Source: Vibrio sp. Isolate34
Lineage (GTDB): Bacteria > Pseudomonadota > Gammaproteobacteria > Enterobacterales > Vibrionaceae
Direction of reading: 5' to 3'
Assembly: GCF_022397915.1 (NCBI RefSeq)
Contig: NZ_JAKEUO010000010.1
Span: forward strand, 1-64,000
Length of the DNA: 64,000 nt
In this document: one piece after another, positions 27,846 through 37,849 of the stretch
Layout of the letters: each line of letters begins with the position of its first letter
Numbering within the stretch: position 1 is the stretch's first letter
Translations under genes and position numbers: made by a program
The notes under the pieces: generated by a model
Told to the model about the DNA's origin: nothing
Databases searched by the model: none
Seen by the model: only the letters and a program-made list of their open reading frames with translations

Positions 27846-28421
27846 ATGCTTAAAAATCAAAAGGGTTTCTCCCTTGTCGAATTAGTCATAGTGATTGTGG
27901 TCGTTGGTTTATTGGCGGTAGCGGCTTTACCTCGCTTTCTCGATGTGACAGATGAAGCTAAGAAATCAAGCATTGAAGGCGTTGCTGGTGGCTTTGCGAC
28001 CGCAGTTTTGTCGGCTAGAGCGCAATGGGAAGCAGAAGCTAGACCATCAGAGAAGATAGGTGTTGAAACATACAATACTGTAAATTATGATGGTGTTGAT
28101 TTTTGGTTAACAAGATCAAAGAACAGTAGCAATGTCGATACCGACTTTCGAGATGGCTACCCATGGACTCTGAATAATGATTCTAGTACCGCGCCACAAG
28201 AAATTTCAGATGAAACATGTTCTGAACTAATGGAAAACTTACTGCAAAATCCACCTAAAGTAGGTGCGGTTTCAGATGTTGCTAGTGACTCCAATTACAA
28301 ATATTCAGCGCAAGCGAATTCTGGTGATGCAACATGTACTTACATTCAATTAGAAGGTAATACTGAGCACCAATTTGTTTACGAAATTAAAACTGGTCGT
28401 GTGACCGTAACTTTGCAGTAA
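27846..28421 (+). CDS. mshB: Minor type IV prepilin MshB
   Basis: Type IV pilin-like protein. A short basic leader MLKNQKG precedes the prepilin peptidase site [15 protein letters not shown] with Glu at mature position 5, followed by the hydrophobic helix. The C-terminal half has two Cys residues that could form a disulphide. At 191 residues it is longer than MshA. It lies just before mshA, 35 bases apart, in one transcript. A minor or initiating pilin role is inferred. Confidence 0.9.
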   Translation: MLKNQKGFSLVELVIVIVVVGLLAVAALPRFLDVTDEAKKSSIEGVAGGFATAVLSARAQWEAEARPSEKIGVETYNTVNYDGVDFWLTRSKNSSNVDTDFRDGYPWTLNNDSSTAPQEISDETCSELMENLLQNPPKVGAVSDVASDSNYKYSAQANSGDATCTYIQLEGNTEHQFVYEIKTGRVTVTLQ

Positions 28422-28456
28422 GTCTGCGTAAAATTAAACATAGAGAGAGCTTAACT

Positions 28457-28924
28457 ATGAAAAGACAAGGCGGTTTCACCCTAATCGAACTAGTGGTTGT
28501 AATTGTTATTCTAGGTATTCTTGCTGTAACTGCGGCACCACGTTTCCTAAACCTGCAAGATGATGCGAAAGAGTCTGCGCTTCAAGGTTTAGCTGGTGCT
28601 ATGAATGGCGCTTCAGGCATTGTATTTGGTAAAGCTGCAATTGAAGGCGACGAAACTTCAAGTACACCTGTTACTGTTGAAGGTGTTCAGACTATTTGGG
28701 GTTACCCAACGGCTACTTCAGCAGGTATCGCTGCAGCAATCGATATGGATGGTTTCGTGTATCTTGCTGATGGTTCTGTTAGTGCAGGCGCTACAGTTGA
28801 CTATGGTTTTGAAGGTTACACAGCTCAATGTGTACGCTATACAGCTGCAACATCAGCAGCACAAGCTACAGCCCGAGTTGTAAGCCCTACTGGTGATGAT
28901 GCGGTAAATGGCGCGTGTGAGTAA
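28457..28924 (+). CDS. mshA: Major MSHA pilin MshA
   Basis: Structural subunit of the mannose-sensitive haemagglutinin pilus, used for surface attachment. The six-residue leader MKRQGG is cleaved before [24 protein letters not shown]; Glu5 is present. A Cys pair sits near the C-terminus (CVRYTAA... and ACE). The globular part is rich in Ala, Thr and Ser, which offers acceptor residues for O-glycosylation, although none can be pointed to. A strong terminator directly follows, and AGAGAG precedes the start. The 155-residue length is usual. Confidence 0.95.
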   Translation: MKRQGGFTLIELVVVIVILGILAVTAAPRFLNLQDDAKESALQGLAGAMNGASGIVFGKAAIEGDETSSTPVTVEGVQTIWGYPTATSAGIAAAIDMDGFVYLADGSVSAGATVDYGFEGYTAQCVRYTAATSAAQATARVVSPTGDDAVNGACE

Positions 28925-28942
28925 CCTTTAGATTTTAAGTGG

Positions 28943-28968
28943 AAAAGGCCAGCTCCCGCTGGCCTTTT
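28943..28968 (+). terminator. Terminator after mshA
   Basis: Perfect 11-bp stem AAAAGGCCAGC / GCTGGCCTTTT with loop TCCC, 18 bases after the mshA stop. It should cut read-through to the minor pilin genes. Confidence 0.9.
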
Positions 28969-29034
28969 GTGTATCCGAAGCACATAAATATCAAAACTAT
29001 TCATATACATAAGATCGAAAGCTTCGTTATCTTA

Positions 29035-29040
29035 TATAAT
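29035..29040 (+). promoter_or_regulatory. Candidate -10 element upstream of mshC
   Basis: TATAAT, 31 bases before the mshC ATG and after the mshA terminator. No convincing -35 hexamer is seen at 16-18 bases, so this is tentative. Confidence 0.4.
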
Positions 29041-29070
29041 CAGTATTCGCTAGGCAGTTAGAGGCTCATT

Positions 29071-29562
29071 ATGGATAGCAGTACCGTACCTAAAGGCTTT
29101 ACTCTGGTAGAGCTGATCATAGTTATTATTATTCTCGGTATTGTTTCTACTTTTGCCGCAAGTCGCTTCGTTGGTACTTCTAGCTTCTCTACTTTTTCTG
29201 CACAAGAGCAAGCCATCTCAGTCATTCGCCAAATCCAAGTCAATCGAATGCAATCGAATGTTTCCGCTGCTAATGACAGCTTTCGCCTTGCTATTAATAG
29301 TGATTGCTTAGGTTCGGTTTCGGCATGTAGTTTAAATTTCTCGAATAGTGCTCAAAAATCACAAGCTGACGCGCGCAGTGATTATGTGCGTGAGTCAGAT
29401 ATTACATTTTCTCCTGCGAATACTATTATCGACTTTGACTTATTGGGTAACCCTTCGGTGAGCTCTGGGGTAAATATTACGATTAACTCAACCACTTCGA
29501 GTAATAGCGCCCAAGTCTGTATTAATTCTCAGGGCTATGTACGAGAGGGAACTTGCTTATGA
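29071..29562 (+). CDS. mshC: Minor type IV prepilin MshC
   Basis: Pilin-like protein with leader MDSSTVPKG before FTLVELIIVIIILGIVSTFAASRF, and Glu5. The globular domain contains two Cys pairs (CLGSVSAC and CINSQG...GTC). Named by order in the locus. It overlaps mshD by four bases (ATGA). Confidence 0.9.
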   Translation: MDSSTVPKGFTLVELIIVIIILGIVSTFAASRFVGTSSFSTFSAQEQAISVIRQIQVNRMQSNVSAANDSFRLAINSDCLGSVSACSLNFSNSAQKSQADARSDYVRESDITFSPANTIIDFDLLGNPSVSSGVNITINSTTSSNSAQVCINSQGYVREGTCL

Positions 29563-30128
29563 TTCGCTCACGTGGATTTACTCTGATTGAAAGTATTGTT
29601 GTGATTATCGTCCTAGGCATTGCGATGGTCACAATTACCAGCTTTTTAACACCACAAGTGGCAAGCTCAGCTGACCCACAGTATCAAAACCGTTCAGTCG
29701 CTTTAGGCCAGAGTTTGATGAATCAAATATTGGCACGTGGTTTTGACGAGCATAGTGATTTTGATGGCGGTCTTATACGTTGTGGTGATGCAGGTGCTAC
29801 GTCTTGTTCTACTCCGAATGAACTTGGCGTTGATGGCTCAGAGGCAACGCCCGCAGCTTTTAACGATGTAGATGACTATATCGGTTGTTGGTACACAGAT
29901 ACCACCGAGTCAGCCTGTACTTCATCGCCCAAGTACCCATTATCCAATATCTTAGATGAAAATATTGAAGGCAGTTATGCCAATTTCAGAGTCGAAGTGT
30001 CGGTGTTTTATGATCAAAACATGGACGGAATTAATGATAATGCGATTGGCACGATGAAGCGTGTTGAGATACAGATCTTTGGTGGTAACAACCGTTATAG
30101 CTTGGTTGCTTACAAGGGGAACTACTAA
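29559..30128 (+). CDS. mshD: Minor type IV prepilin MshD
   Basis: Pilin-like protein with leader MIRSRG before FTLIESIVVIIVLG and Glu5. The remainder resembles GspI/PilV-type minor pilins, with several Cys (CGDAGATSC, GCWYTDTTESAC). A TTG six bases earlier also opens the frame, but the ATG overlapping the mshC stop, with GAGGGA eight bases before it, is the natural start. It overlaps mshO by one base (TAATG). Confidence 0.9.
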   Translation: MIRSRGFTLIESIVVIIVLGIAMVTITSFLTPQVASSADPQYQNRSVALGQSLMNQILARGFDEHSDFDGGLIRCGDAGATSCSTPNELGVDGSEATPAAFNDVDDYIGCWYTDTTESACTSSPKYPLSNILDENIEGSYANFRVEVSVFYDQNMDGINDNAIGTMKRVEIQIFGGNNRYSLVAYKGNY

Positions 30129-30868
30129 TGAAACAACGTGGTTTTACTCTTATCGAAATGATCGTCACCATTCTTGTGGTTGCCGTCATTGGCCTCGCAA
30201 TCGCTGGTTTTGTTGAATACGGCATGAAAGGCTATGTTGAGACTATTGATCGTCAAAAAGTACAAGTAAAAGGCCAATTTGTTGTTGAGAAAATGTCGCG
30301 AGAAATCAGCCATGCGGTCCCCAATAGTTTTGATACTAGCATTACGCCAGTTTCTGCTTTTACTCAAAAGTGTTTAACGTTTTATCCAATCAAATACTCC
30401 GGCTTTTATTACTTTGATGAAGCTAACAATAAGCTTGATTTCATCGTTGGACAAGATTCTCCGACTCTAGATAATGATGATTACATTATTATCAATCCAA
30501 CTAACTTCAATGATCTTGCTGCAATATCAAGTAAACGTATCGATGTGTCAGGTGCGACACAAAATAACAATGCTTTTAGTGTGCCTGTAGTTAGCCTAGC
30601 TAGCGAATCTCCCGCTAAACGACACTACGTTTATGATCAGAATAGTCATGTGAGCTATTGTCTTGTTAATGACACCATTCAAAATCAAGGTCTAATCCAG
30701 CGCAATGGAGTTACTGTGGCGGATAGTATCAATTATGCGGAAAGTAATTTTCGTTACGAAGAGCCAAGCTTACAAAGAGGTGGTGTGATTCACATCGACC
30801 TTGTGCTTGAGCAAAACAGTGAAGTAAGCGTTTACCAACAAGATGTGCAGGTACTCAATGCGCCATAG
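30128..30868 (+). CDS. mshO: Minor type IV prepilin MshO
   Basis: Pilin-like protein of the PilW/GspJ type. Leader MKQRG is cleaved before FTLIEMIVTILVVAVIGLAIAGF, with Glu5. It is followed by a 220-residue beta-rich periplasmic domain with two Cys. Start and stop overlap its neighbours mshD and mshP, which suggests coupled translation of a minor-pilin complex. Confidence 0.9.
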   Translation: MKQRGFTLIEMIVTILVVAVIGLAIAGFVEYGMKGYVETIDRQKVQVKGQFVVEKMSREISHAVPNSFDTSITPVSAFTQKCLTFYPIKYSGFYYFDEANNKLDFIVGQDSPTLDNDDYIIINPTNFNDLAAISSKRIDVSGATQNNNAFSVPVVSLASESPAKRHYVYDQNSHVSYCLVNDTIQNQGLIQRNGVTVADSINYAESNFRYEEPSLQRGGVIHIDLVLEQNSEVSVYQQDVQVLNAP

Positions 30869-31292
30869 AAAATCATCTCAACAAGGCAGTGTTTTGATCG
30901 TCGCAGTATTTGTTATTGTGGTGATGGGCTTCCTTGCGACTTCGTTAGTCCAAGTTCAATGGTCAAACCACGATACCTTGACCCGCAAACAACTTGGTAC
31001 ACAGGCTTGGCTATTAGCGCATTCTGCAAATGAGTGGGCACTCACTCAAGTTTATCCATTAACTGTATCTCCCGCGGTTTCAACAAGTGTTAGTGCAGTG
31101 TGTGGTAATTTAAATTCAAATCAAGTGAGCAGTGGTATGTCAACGATTTGTACCGTTGAAGAATTAACTTGTAGCCAGATTGGAACTTTAGATAGCGTTG
31201 GCTTTTTCAAAATTGAATCAACAGCCATTTGTGGTTCAGGTATCAACCAAGTACAGCGTATTCAAGAAGTTTGGGTGAGGGAGTCATTATGA
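30858..31292 (+). CDS. mshP: Minor pilin-like protein MshP (PilX/GspK type)
   Basis: Short pilin-like protein with start MRHRKSSQQG before SVLIVAVFVIVVMGFLATSLVQ. The residue after the cleavage Gly is Ser, and Glu5 is missing, as in PilX/GspK-like pilins that cap the fibre tip. The C-terminal part has four Cys. The frame opens at 30843, but ATG 30858 with CAGG upstream is the better start. It overlaps mshO by 11 bases and mshQ by four. Confidence 0.88.
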   Translation: MRHRKSSQQGSVLIVAVFVIVVMGFLATSLVQVQWSNHDTLTRKQLGTQAWLLAHSANEWALTQVYPLTVSPAVSTSVSAVCGNLNSNQVSSGMSTICTVEELTCSQIGTLDSVGFFKIESTAICGSGINQVQRIQEVWVRESL

Positions 31293-34200
31293 TAAAGCAT
31301 TGTTTAATATTATTCGTTGCGCTTTTATTATCTCCATTAGTTCAAGCTAATGTTAATACTAACCCTCAGTTTGAGTTTGGAACGATTCCAGCCGATAAAT
31401 GTGAGATATCCGGACCCACAGTAGAGTGTGTTATTGAGTTTGAAAAAAGCTATGATTCAGCACCTTTGGTGTTTGTCATGTCAACGGTGAATGCGAGTCG
31501 TTCAAACTTTGATAGTAAGACGACAGAATACCCTTCTGATCTCCGTGTTTGGTCTGTTTCATCGAGCCAAGCAACAATAAAACAACTACTTCCACCCCAT
31601 GATGCGGCATGTGTTCGCTTGAAACAGAATAACAATGGGCAGTGGCGATGCAGCACCAATACCAGCGATCCTTTAGTGGAGTACGTTGATGCTCCGATGG
31701 AAAATATTGACTATTTGGTCATTGAACCAGGCGTTCTGGAATTTGATAGTGGGGCGAAATTAGTTGCAGGAACCATTGATTATAACCGTACTTATTCAAA
31801 TGCTGGTGGTGGAGCTAATAATAGTAAATCGGTGCAATTCAGTGATTTTGGCTTGTCATCCAACTTTAGCTCTTCTCCGGGCGTTTTAGTACAGATTCAA
31901 AGCTTGAGCAATATGCAAGGTAGCGCTCCTGTTTGGTTAACCCCAATTGCTCTAAACCCGACAACAAGTTCATTTAATCTAGTCCTCGATCGCTCAGAAG
32001 TTTCATCTAATGCTCAGCTTGCTCGTAATGAACAAGTTGCTTTTGTCGCAGGGCTAGGTGAAGGGTTTATAAATGGACAGAAATTTTGGCTTGGCCAAGG
32101 ATCAACATCAAATACGCTGAATATCGATGATAGGGTTATCAAACCAATCACAGAAGGTTGTCAGCTTGTACAAGATTTTTCAGCTTCTGGCTTTTCGGGT
32201 ATCCCGACATTGCTCGCGTCAAAGCGTACACGTAATGGTAACAATGGCGGCTGGCTGAGACGTTGTTCAGTATCGAAAACGGGTGTTGCTTTAATCAACG
32301 AAGAAGACATGGCTCGAGATGATGAACGTGCTCACGTTGTCGAGCCTTATTCGTACTTTCTATTTGATAAGCCGCCAACGAGTGAAATTTGTCAGTTATT
32401 TCCTTCGCCAGCTCAAACATGGAAAAATAACGAGAATACTTATATTTTGTTGGATACATCGGAGGGTATAGAAGGAGCGTTAGTATCAAATGGAAAGAGG
32501 TATATAGGGTTTCCTCAAAATACGATAACAGGAAATAAGAAGGAGAGCGCTTGTGATGGTACAGAGTGTTATGGTGAAGAAGGATTGTTGGTTAATCAGC
32601 AAGAACTAGAAAGCTTCCAATCTCCTGATAATGGACTGGAGACTGTAAATGTATGGCAGGATGATGCAGAGTTTTCTAACAGTGAATCAATAGGAAGTTT
32701 AAGTGTTGGAAAAGGTTCTGTAACATTTTATAGCGGCACATATTGGGTCGGTAGTTTGGATATTAATAACGCAGGGAGAGTCATAATCCCTGATGGAGAA
32801 AAAGTTATTATCCATATAGGAAGAGTGAATTTAAGTAATAATGATTCATTTTTCGGTGAAGAAGGTGATGGGCAATTAGTCGTTTTTATTCACGCATTGC
32901 AGAATTCTAATGTTAACTTTGCCAACCAGAGTGAGTTTAGAGGTCTTTTATATAGCGAAGTTGATGTCATTATGAGTAACCAGTCAACGGTCTATGGTGC
33001 AGTTACTGCTAAGGCTATCAGCCTGAGGAATACTTCTAAGATTATTGCGACTGACAATCATTGTTTTCAACCTTCGGATGATTACGAGATAGAAATTTCT
33101 CCCGCAACCGATCTCGCCTTGATGTGTGGCGACGACTCTCCTCAATTTACTATTAATACCTCTAACAATGGTGTGGCACAAAGTCTAGACGTTACCGTAG
33201 GTATTACGCCAGACGCTGATGAATTCGACGTTTCTGTACTTCAAGGTTCAGGTTCTTACCCTAATTATGTATCAAATGACGATGGTGAATTAACTTTAAA
33301 AGTTGTCGCTAAAGATACTGCTAATATTGATTTTGATACAGGTTATAAGCTAACTGCGACATTAGTCGATGATTCTGGCAAAGAGGTTGAAAGTCAGTTC
33401 AAGTTTGTACCATTTAAATTCTCTTTAGTGGATGGTGATAACCTGACAAATCGTTTGGAGGCCATTGCGGGGCAGGCAACACCGACAGTCACAAAAGTTT
33501 TAGCATGTGACTCTGGTGACTCGATTGTTGTTGCTGAAAACTATACAGGTGAAGCTGGGGATGAAGTTACCATTGCTCACGAGCTTGATAGCTCTTGGAG
33601 TGGATCCGATGGCTCTTTGATTTATTTACCTGAGTTCGAAGAAGGTAGCGCCTCAACTGACCTAACTATCTCTGAGTCAGGGCTTTTCAACGTCACTTTA
33701 AAAGATAGTAGCTTTGATTGTACTGGTTTCGCTGGCTGCCCAGAAGACGGGAGTTATGATGTTGAAGGGAGCTTCTCTGTGTACTCTCGTCCGTGGAAAT
33801 TTGCCATCTGCACGAGCAACAATTCTGATGGAAACAGTAGTAGTGGAAGTGCGTTTGCTGCTGCAGGGGAAGAGTTTGACGTGTTTGCTAAACCTATTCG
33901 ATTCTCGAGTAACACTAACCCTTCGTGTAACAATAGCTTGGTAACACAAAACTATTTGCTGTCCTCTGGTGCTGTCGTTGCAACTCATACTCTGGATACA
34001 CCTAGCAATAATGGTGCAGTGCTTGGTAGCTTAGAGCCTGGTAGCCAACTGACTCAGTCTAGTTCCGATATTAGCCCTAATGATAATGGTTATAAATTCA
34101 AAAGTTTAAAGTATTCAGAAGTTGGTAGTATAAATTTTGAAGTGACCGAAGACTCGAGCAGCTTTTACGGCAAGATTCTTGGCGGCTTCTCTGGAAGTAA

Positions 34201-35188
34201 ATCAATTGGCCGCTTCTATCCAAAGTACTTCCTGCAAGAGAATCCTGAATGGAATGTCGCGAATCAAAACGATATTGCTTATTTAGGTCAGCCTTATGAT
34301 TCAAGCATTCATCAAGTGTATCCAATGGCATCTGGTGAAAGCAGTGTCGGCAACGCGCTCAGCAATTATCGTTTCTTTCATTCAGACTTACAGGCGAAAT
34401 TTGGTGTTCTAGATGACACAGCTATCGATAACGAGTTCTTACTGGATACTGAGGCAGGCACTTGGTCTAATGATCGTAAGCATTGGTTGTTGAACGATAG
34501 TGCCGCTGTTCTTCAGCGAGTTACGGATTCGGATGATGTTAGCCGCAGAGATGCACCGTTTAATACGTCAGATGCTAACTCCACTATTACCCACTTTGGC
34601 TTGGCTGTTGCAGGAGGTGATCCTGTTTCATTTACTGACTCTGATACTTTGACTGATTCTGTCGAGTTTCCGGTTCAGCCTCCAGCTCGTTATGGCCGAA
34701 TGGCGCTTGACGACATTGGTGGCAATTCCGGTACTACCTTAACTATCCCACTTCGAGCTGAGTTCTGGGATGGCAGTGAATTTGTTGTTAATGAAGATGA
34801 TAATCGCAGTACTTTTGATGGTTCAAAAGCTTGTAAACAAGTGATTTGGCACAGTGACGGGGCGATAACCACGTTAGCTTCGCTTAACGGCAGTGGCAGC
34901 GTAGATGATGGTGAGGAAGAGGTCACCGCGAATCAAAATACGCCTGCAGGTACAGATACGCCGCGTGAGCAAGTCCGTCTATGGTTAAGAATGGGTGATT
35001 CGAAACCAAGCAAGAAGACGGGCGAAAATGACATATCATGTTCGACAGATTACGAAGATCAACCTTGGTTGCAATACAATTGGCGCCAACTAGGCGATGA
35101 AGATCCCTCCACCGTCGTCACATTTGGCATCTACCGCGGTAACGATCGTGTGATCTACCGAGGGGAAAGTGGCTTAACAGGTCAGTAA
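31289..35188 (+). CDS. mshQ: MshQ, large secreted protein of the MSHA locus
   Basis: A 1299-residue exported protein, last gene of the pilus cluster. It has a signal peptide MIKHCLILFVALLLSPLVQA and then a domain like the H-type lectin/agglutinin beta sandwiches (about 25-340). A module of about 370-590 is built of short repeating strands (VGSLDINNAGRVIIPDG; VNFANQSEFRGLLYSEVDVIM) resembling a beta-helix. A long Ser/Asp-rich C-terminal half follows, of the DUF6701 type found in MshQ proteins. Many Cys pairs are present. PilY1-like tip adhesin is the likely role, by analogy. Codon use in the 370-590 module (ATA, AGG, AGA, GGA) differs from the rest. The start overlaps the mshP stop. Confidence 0.85.
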   Translation: MIKHCLILFVALLLSPLVQANVNTNPQFEFGTIPADKCEISGPTVECVIEFEKSYDSAPLVFVMSTVNASRSNFDSKTTEYPSDLRVWSVSSSQATIKQLLPPHDAACVRLKQNNNGQWRCSTNTSDPLVEYVDAPMENIDYLVIEPGVLEFDSGAKLVAGTIDYNRTYSNAGGGANNSKSVQFSDFGLSSNFSSSPGVLVQIQSLSNMQGSAPVWLTPIALNPTTSSFNLVLDRSEVSSNAQLARNEQVAFVAGLGEGFINGQKFWLGQGSTSNTLNIDDRVIKPITEGCQLVQDFSASGFSGIPTLLASKRTRNGNNGGWLRRCSVSKTGVALINEEDMARDDERAHVVEPYSYFLFDKPPTSEICQLFPSPAQTWKNNENTYILLDTSEGIEGALVSNGKRYIGFPQNTITGNKKESACDGTECYGEEGLLVNQQELESFQSPDNGLETVNVWQDDAEFSNSESIGSLSVGKGSVTFYSGTYWVGSLDINNAGRVIIPDGEKVIIHIGRVNLSNNDSFFGEEGDGQLVVFIHALQNSNVNFANQSEFRGLLYSEVDVIMSNQSTVYGAVTAKAISLRNTSKIIATDNHCFQPSDDYEIEISPATDLALMCGDDSPQFTINTSNNGVAQSLDVTVGITPDADEFDVSVLQGSGSYPNYVSNDDGELTLKVVAKDTANIDFDTGYKLTATLVDDSGKEVESQFKFVPFKFSLVDGDNLTNRLEAIAGQATPTVTKVLACDSGDSIVVAENYTGEAGDEVTIAHELDSSWSGSDGSLIYLPEFEEGSASTDLTISESGLFNVTLKDSSFDCTGFAGCPEDGSYDVEGSFSVYSRPWKFAICTSNNSDGNSSSGSAFAAAGEEFDVFAKPIRFSSNTNPSCNNSLVTQNYLLSSGAVVATHTLDTPSNNGAVLGSLEPGSQLTQSSSDISPNDNGYKFKSLKYSEVGSINFEVTEDSSSFYGKILGGFSGSKSIGRFYPKYFLQENPEWNVANQNDIAYLGQPYDSSIHQVYPMASGESSVGNALSNYRFFHSDLQAKFGVLDDTAIDNEFLLDTEAGTWSNDRKHWLLNDSAAVLQRVTDSDDVSRRDAPFNTSDANSTITHFGLAVAGGDPVSFTDSDTLTDSVEFPVQPPARYGRMALDDIGGNSGTTLTIPLRAEFWDGSEFVVNEDDNRSTFDGSKACKQVIWHSDGAITTLASLNGSGSVDDGEEEVTANQNTPAGTDTPREQVRLWLRMGDSKPSKKTGENDISCSTDYEDQPWLQYNWRQLGDEDPSTVVTFGIYRGNDRVIYRGESGLTGQ

Positions 35189-35258
35189 TAATATAATTTT
35201 TGCCCCTTAAGTTAGGAATCTGTAAGAAATTGCGGGTTTCAGTCCATGTTTATACTTC

Positions 35259-35285
35259 AATGCCTTGCCGTGACAGCAAGGCATT
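35259..35285 (+). other. Perfect hairpin in the mshQ-mreB gap
   Basis: Stem AATGCCTTGC / GCAAGGCATT with loop CGTGACA, 53 bases before mreB. No T-run follows, so it is not a standard terminator. It may be a leader structure or an RNA-stability element. Confidence 0.6.
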
Positions 35286-35329
35286 GGTACATTTAGTGCA
35301 ATTTTTGTCTTCTAATTCTTGCAGGATGA

Positions 35330-36382
<1,053 letters not shown>

Positions 36383-36476
36383 TATCTAGTGTTAGGCTCC
36401 TTTCTTATCTAATTTTATGTAAAGAGCCTAGGACCTTGTCTATAGGATCAAATGTCGCTCTAGGACCAAATATAGA

Positions 36477-37364
36477 ATGAAGCCAATTTTTGGTAGAGGT
36501 CCCTCTCTACAATTGCGCCTGTTTTTTGCTGTAATTTTATCAGCCAGCCTTATGCTGGCTGATAGTCGTTTAGATGCTTTCTCAAATGTTCGCTATCTAT
36601 TAAACAGCGTGGTTGCACCTATTCAGTATGCAGCCAACTTGCCTCGCACTATGTTCGACGGTGTTTACGACCGCTTTAGCACTCGTAAAGGGCTGATCGA
36701 GTCCAACCATAATATTAAACGTGAAGTCTTGCGACTCAAGAGCGAGTTGATTCTGCTTGATCAATATCAAGAAGAAAACAAACGCCTACGTAAGCTATTG
36801 GGCTCTCCGTTTATCCGTGACGAAAAGAAAGTCGTTACTGAGGTTATGGCCGTTGATACTTCGCCATACCGTCATCAAGTCGTGATCGATAAAGGTCAAA
36901 TTGATGGGGTGTATGAAGGTCAACCGGTGATTAATGAGAAAGGTATTGTAGGTCAAGTCACTTTTGTTGCTGCTCATAATAGCCGCGTCTTGCTGTTGAC
37001 TGATGCAAACAATGCGATTCCTGTTCAAGTTATTCGTAATGACATCCGTGTGATTGCATCTGGTAATGGCATGATTGATGAAATTCAACTGGAGCACATT
37101 CCAACCAGTACAGACATTCAAGAAGAAGATCTGTTGGTGACATCTGGGTTGGGCGGGGTATATCCAGAGGGCTATCCTGTTGCTTATGTGTCTGCGGTTG
37201 AATCGGATCCTAAACGTGAGTTTGCGGTTATTAAGGCAGAGCCTGTGGTTGAGTTTGATAAGCTCAGATACCTGTTGCTTGTATGGCCAGACGAAAATAA
37301 GCAAAAACAAGCGGATCAATCCAGCATAGAACAAGCAATGTTAGAGGGCGAAAATGGCCAATAG
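36477..37364 (+). CDS. mreC: Rod-shape protein MreC
   Basis: Membrane-anchored periplasmic scaffold of the elongation machine. One membrane segment (about 11-30), a coiled coil (about 70-110, for example REVLRLKSELILLDQYQEENKRLRKLL) and a beta-barrel C-terminal domain. It overlaps mreD by 11 bases. Near-identical short repeats occur just before its start. Confidence 0.96.
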   Translation: MKPIFGRGPSLQLRLFFAVILSASLMLADSRLDAFSNVRYLLNSVVAPIQYAANLPRTMFDGVYDRFSTRKGLIESNHNIKREVLRLKSELILLDQYQEENKRLRKLLGSPFIRDEKKVVTEVMAVDTSPYRHQVVIDKGQIDGVYEGQPVINEKGIVGQVTFVAAHNSRVLLLTDANNAIPVQVIRNDIRVIASGNGMIDEIQLEHIPTSTDIQEEDLLVTSGLGGVYPEGYPVAYVSAVESDPKREFAVIKAEPVVEFDKLRYLLLVWPDENKQKQADQSSIEQAMLEGENGQ

Positions 37365-37842
37365 CGTTTTAAGAAGCAAGGTCGTAATTGGCTGCTCATT
37401 TTTGATCGCGCTTATTCTGCAGACGATCCCTTGGCCTGGTAGTTTAGATCTATTCAGACCTTCTTGGTTACTGCTGGTTACCTGTTATTGGGTTCTAGCA
37501 TTGCCTCATCGTGTTAACGTAGGTAGCGCTCTGATTCTGGGCTTATTGTGGGACCTGTTGATCGGCTCGACGTTAGGTATTCGAGGCATGATGATGGCAA
37601 TAGTGATGTACATTATTGCGCTGAATTTCCTCGTGATCCGTAACATGGCGTTGTGGCAACAAGCCATGATCATTGCAGCGTTGACGGTGTTGTTTGAGGT
37701 GTTGATATTCTTTGGTGAATATTTGATCCAAGATGTCGTTTTCAATCCATTATCGCTATGGAGCGCATTGATAAACTGTATACTTTGGCCTTGGATGTTT
37801 TTATTAATGAGACGCGTGCGTCGCCATTGGCATGTGAGGTAA
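37354..37842 (+). CDS. mreD: Rod-shape protein MreD
   Basis: Small membrane protein of 162 residues with about five hydrophobic segments. It belongs to the elongation complex with MreC and is coded in overlap with mreC. The typical loop LPHRVNVGSALILGLLWDLLIGSTLG is present. Confidence 0.95.
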   Translation: MANSVLRSKVVIGCSFLIALILQTIPWPGSLDLFRPSWLLLVTCYWVLALPHRVNVGSALILGLLWDLLIGSTLGIRGMMMAIVMYIIALNFLVIRNMALWQQAMIIAALTVLFEVLIFFGEYLIQDVVFNPLSLWSALINCILWPWMFLLMRRVRRHWHVR

Positions 37843-37849
37843 TGTGACG

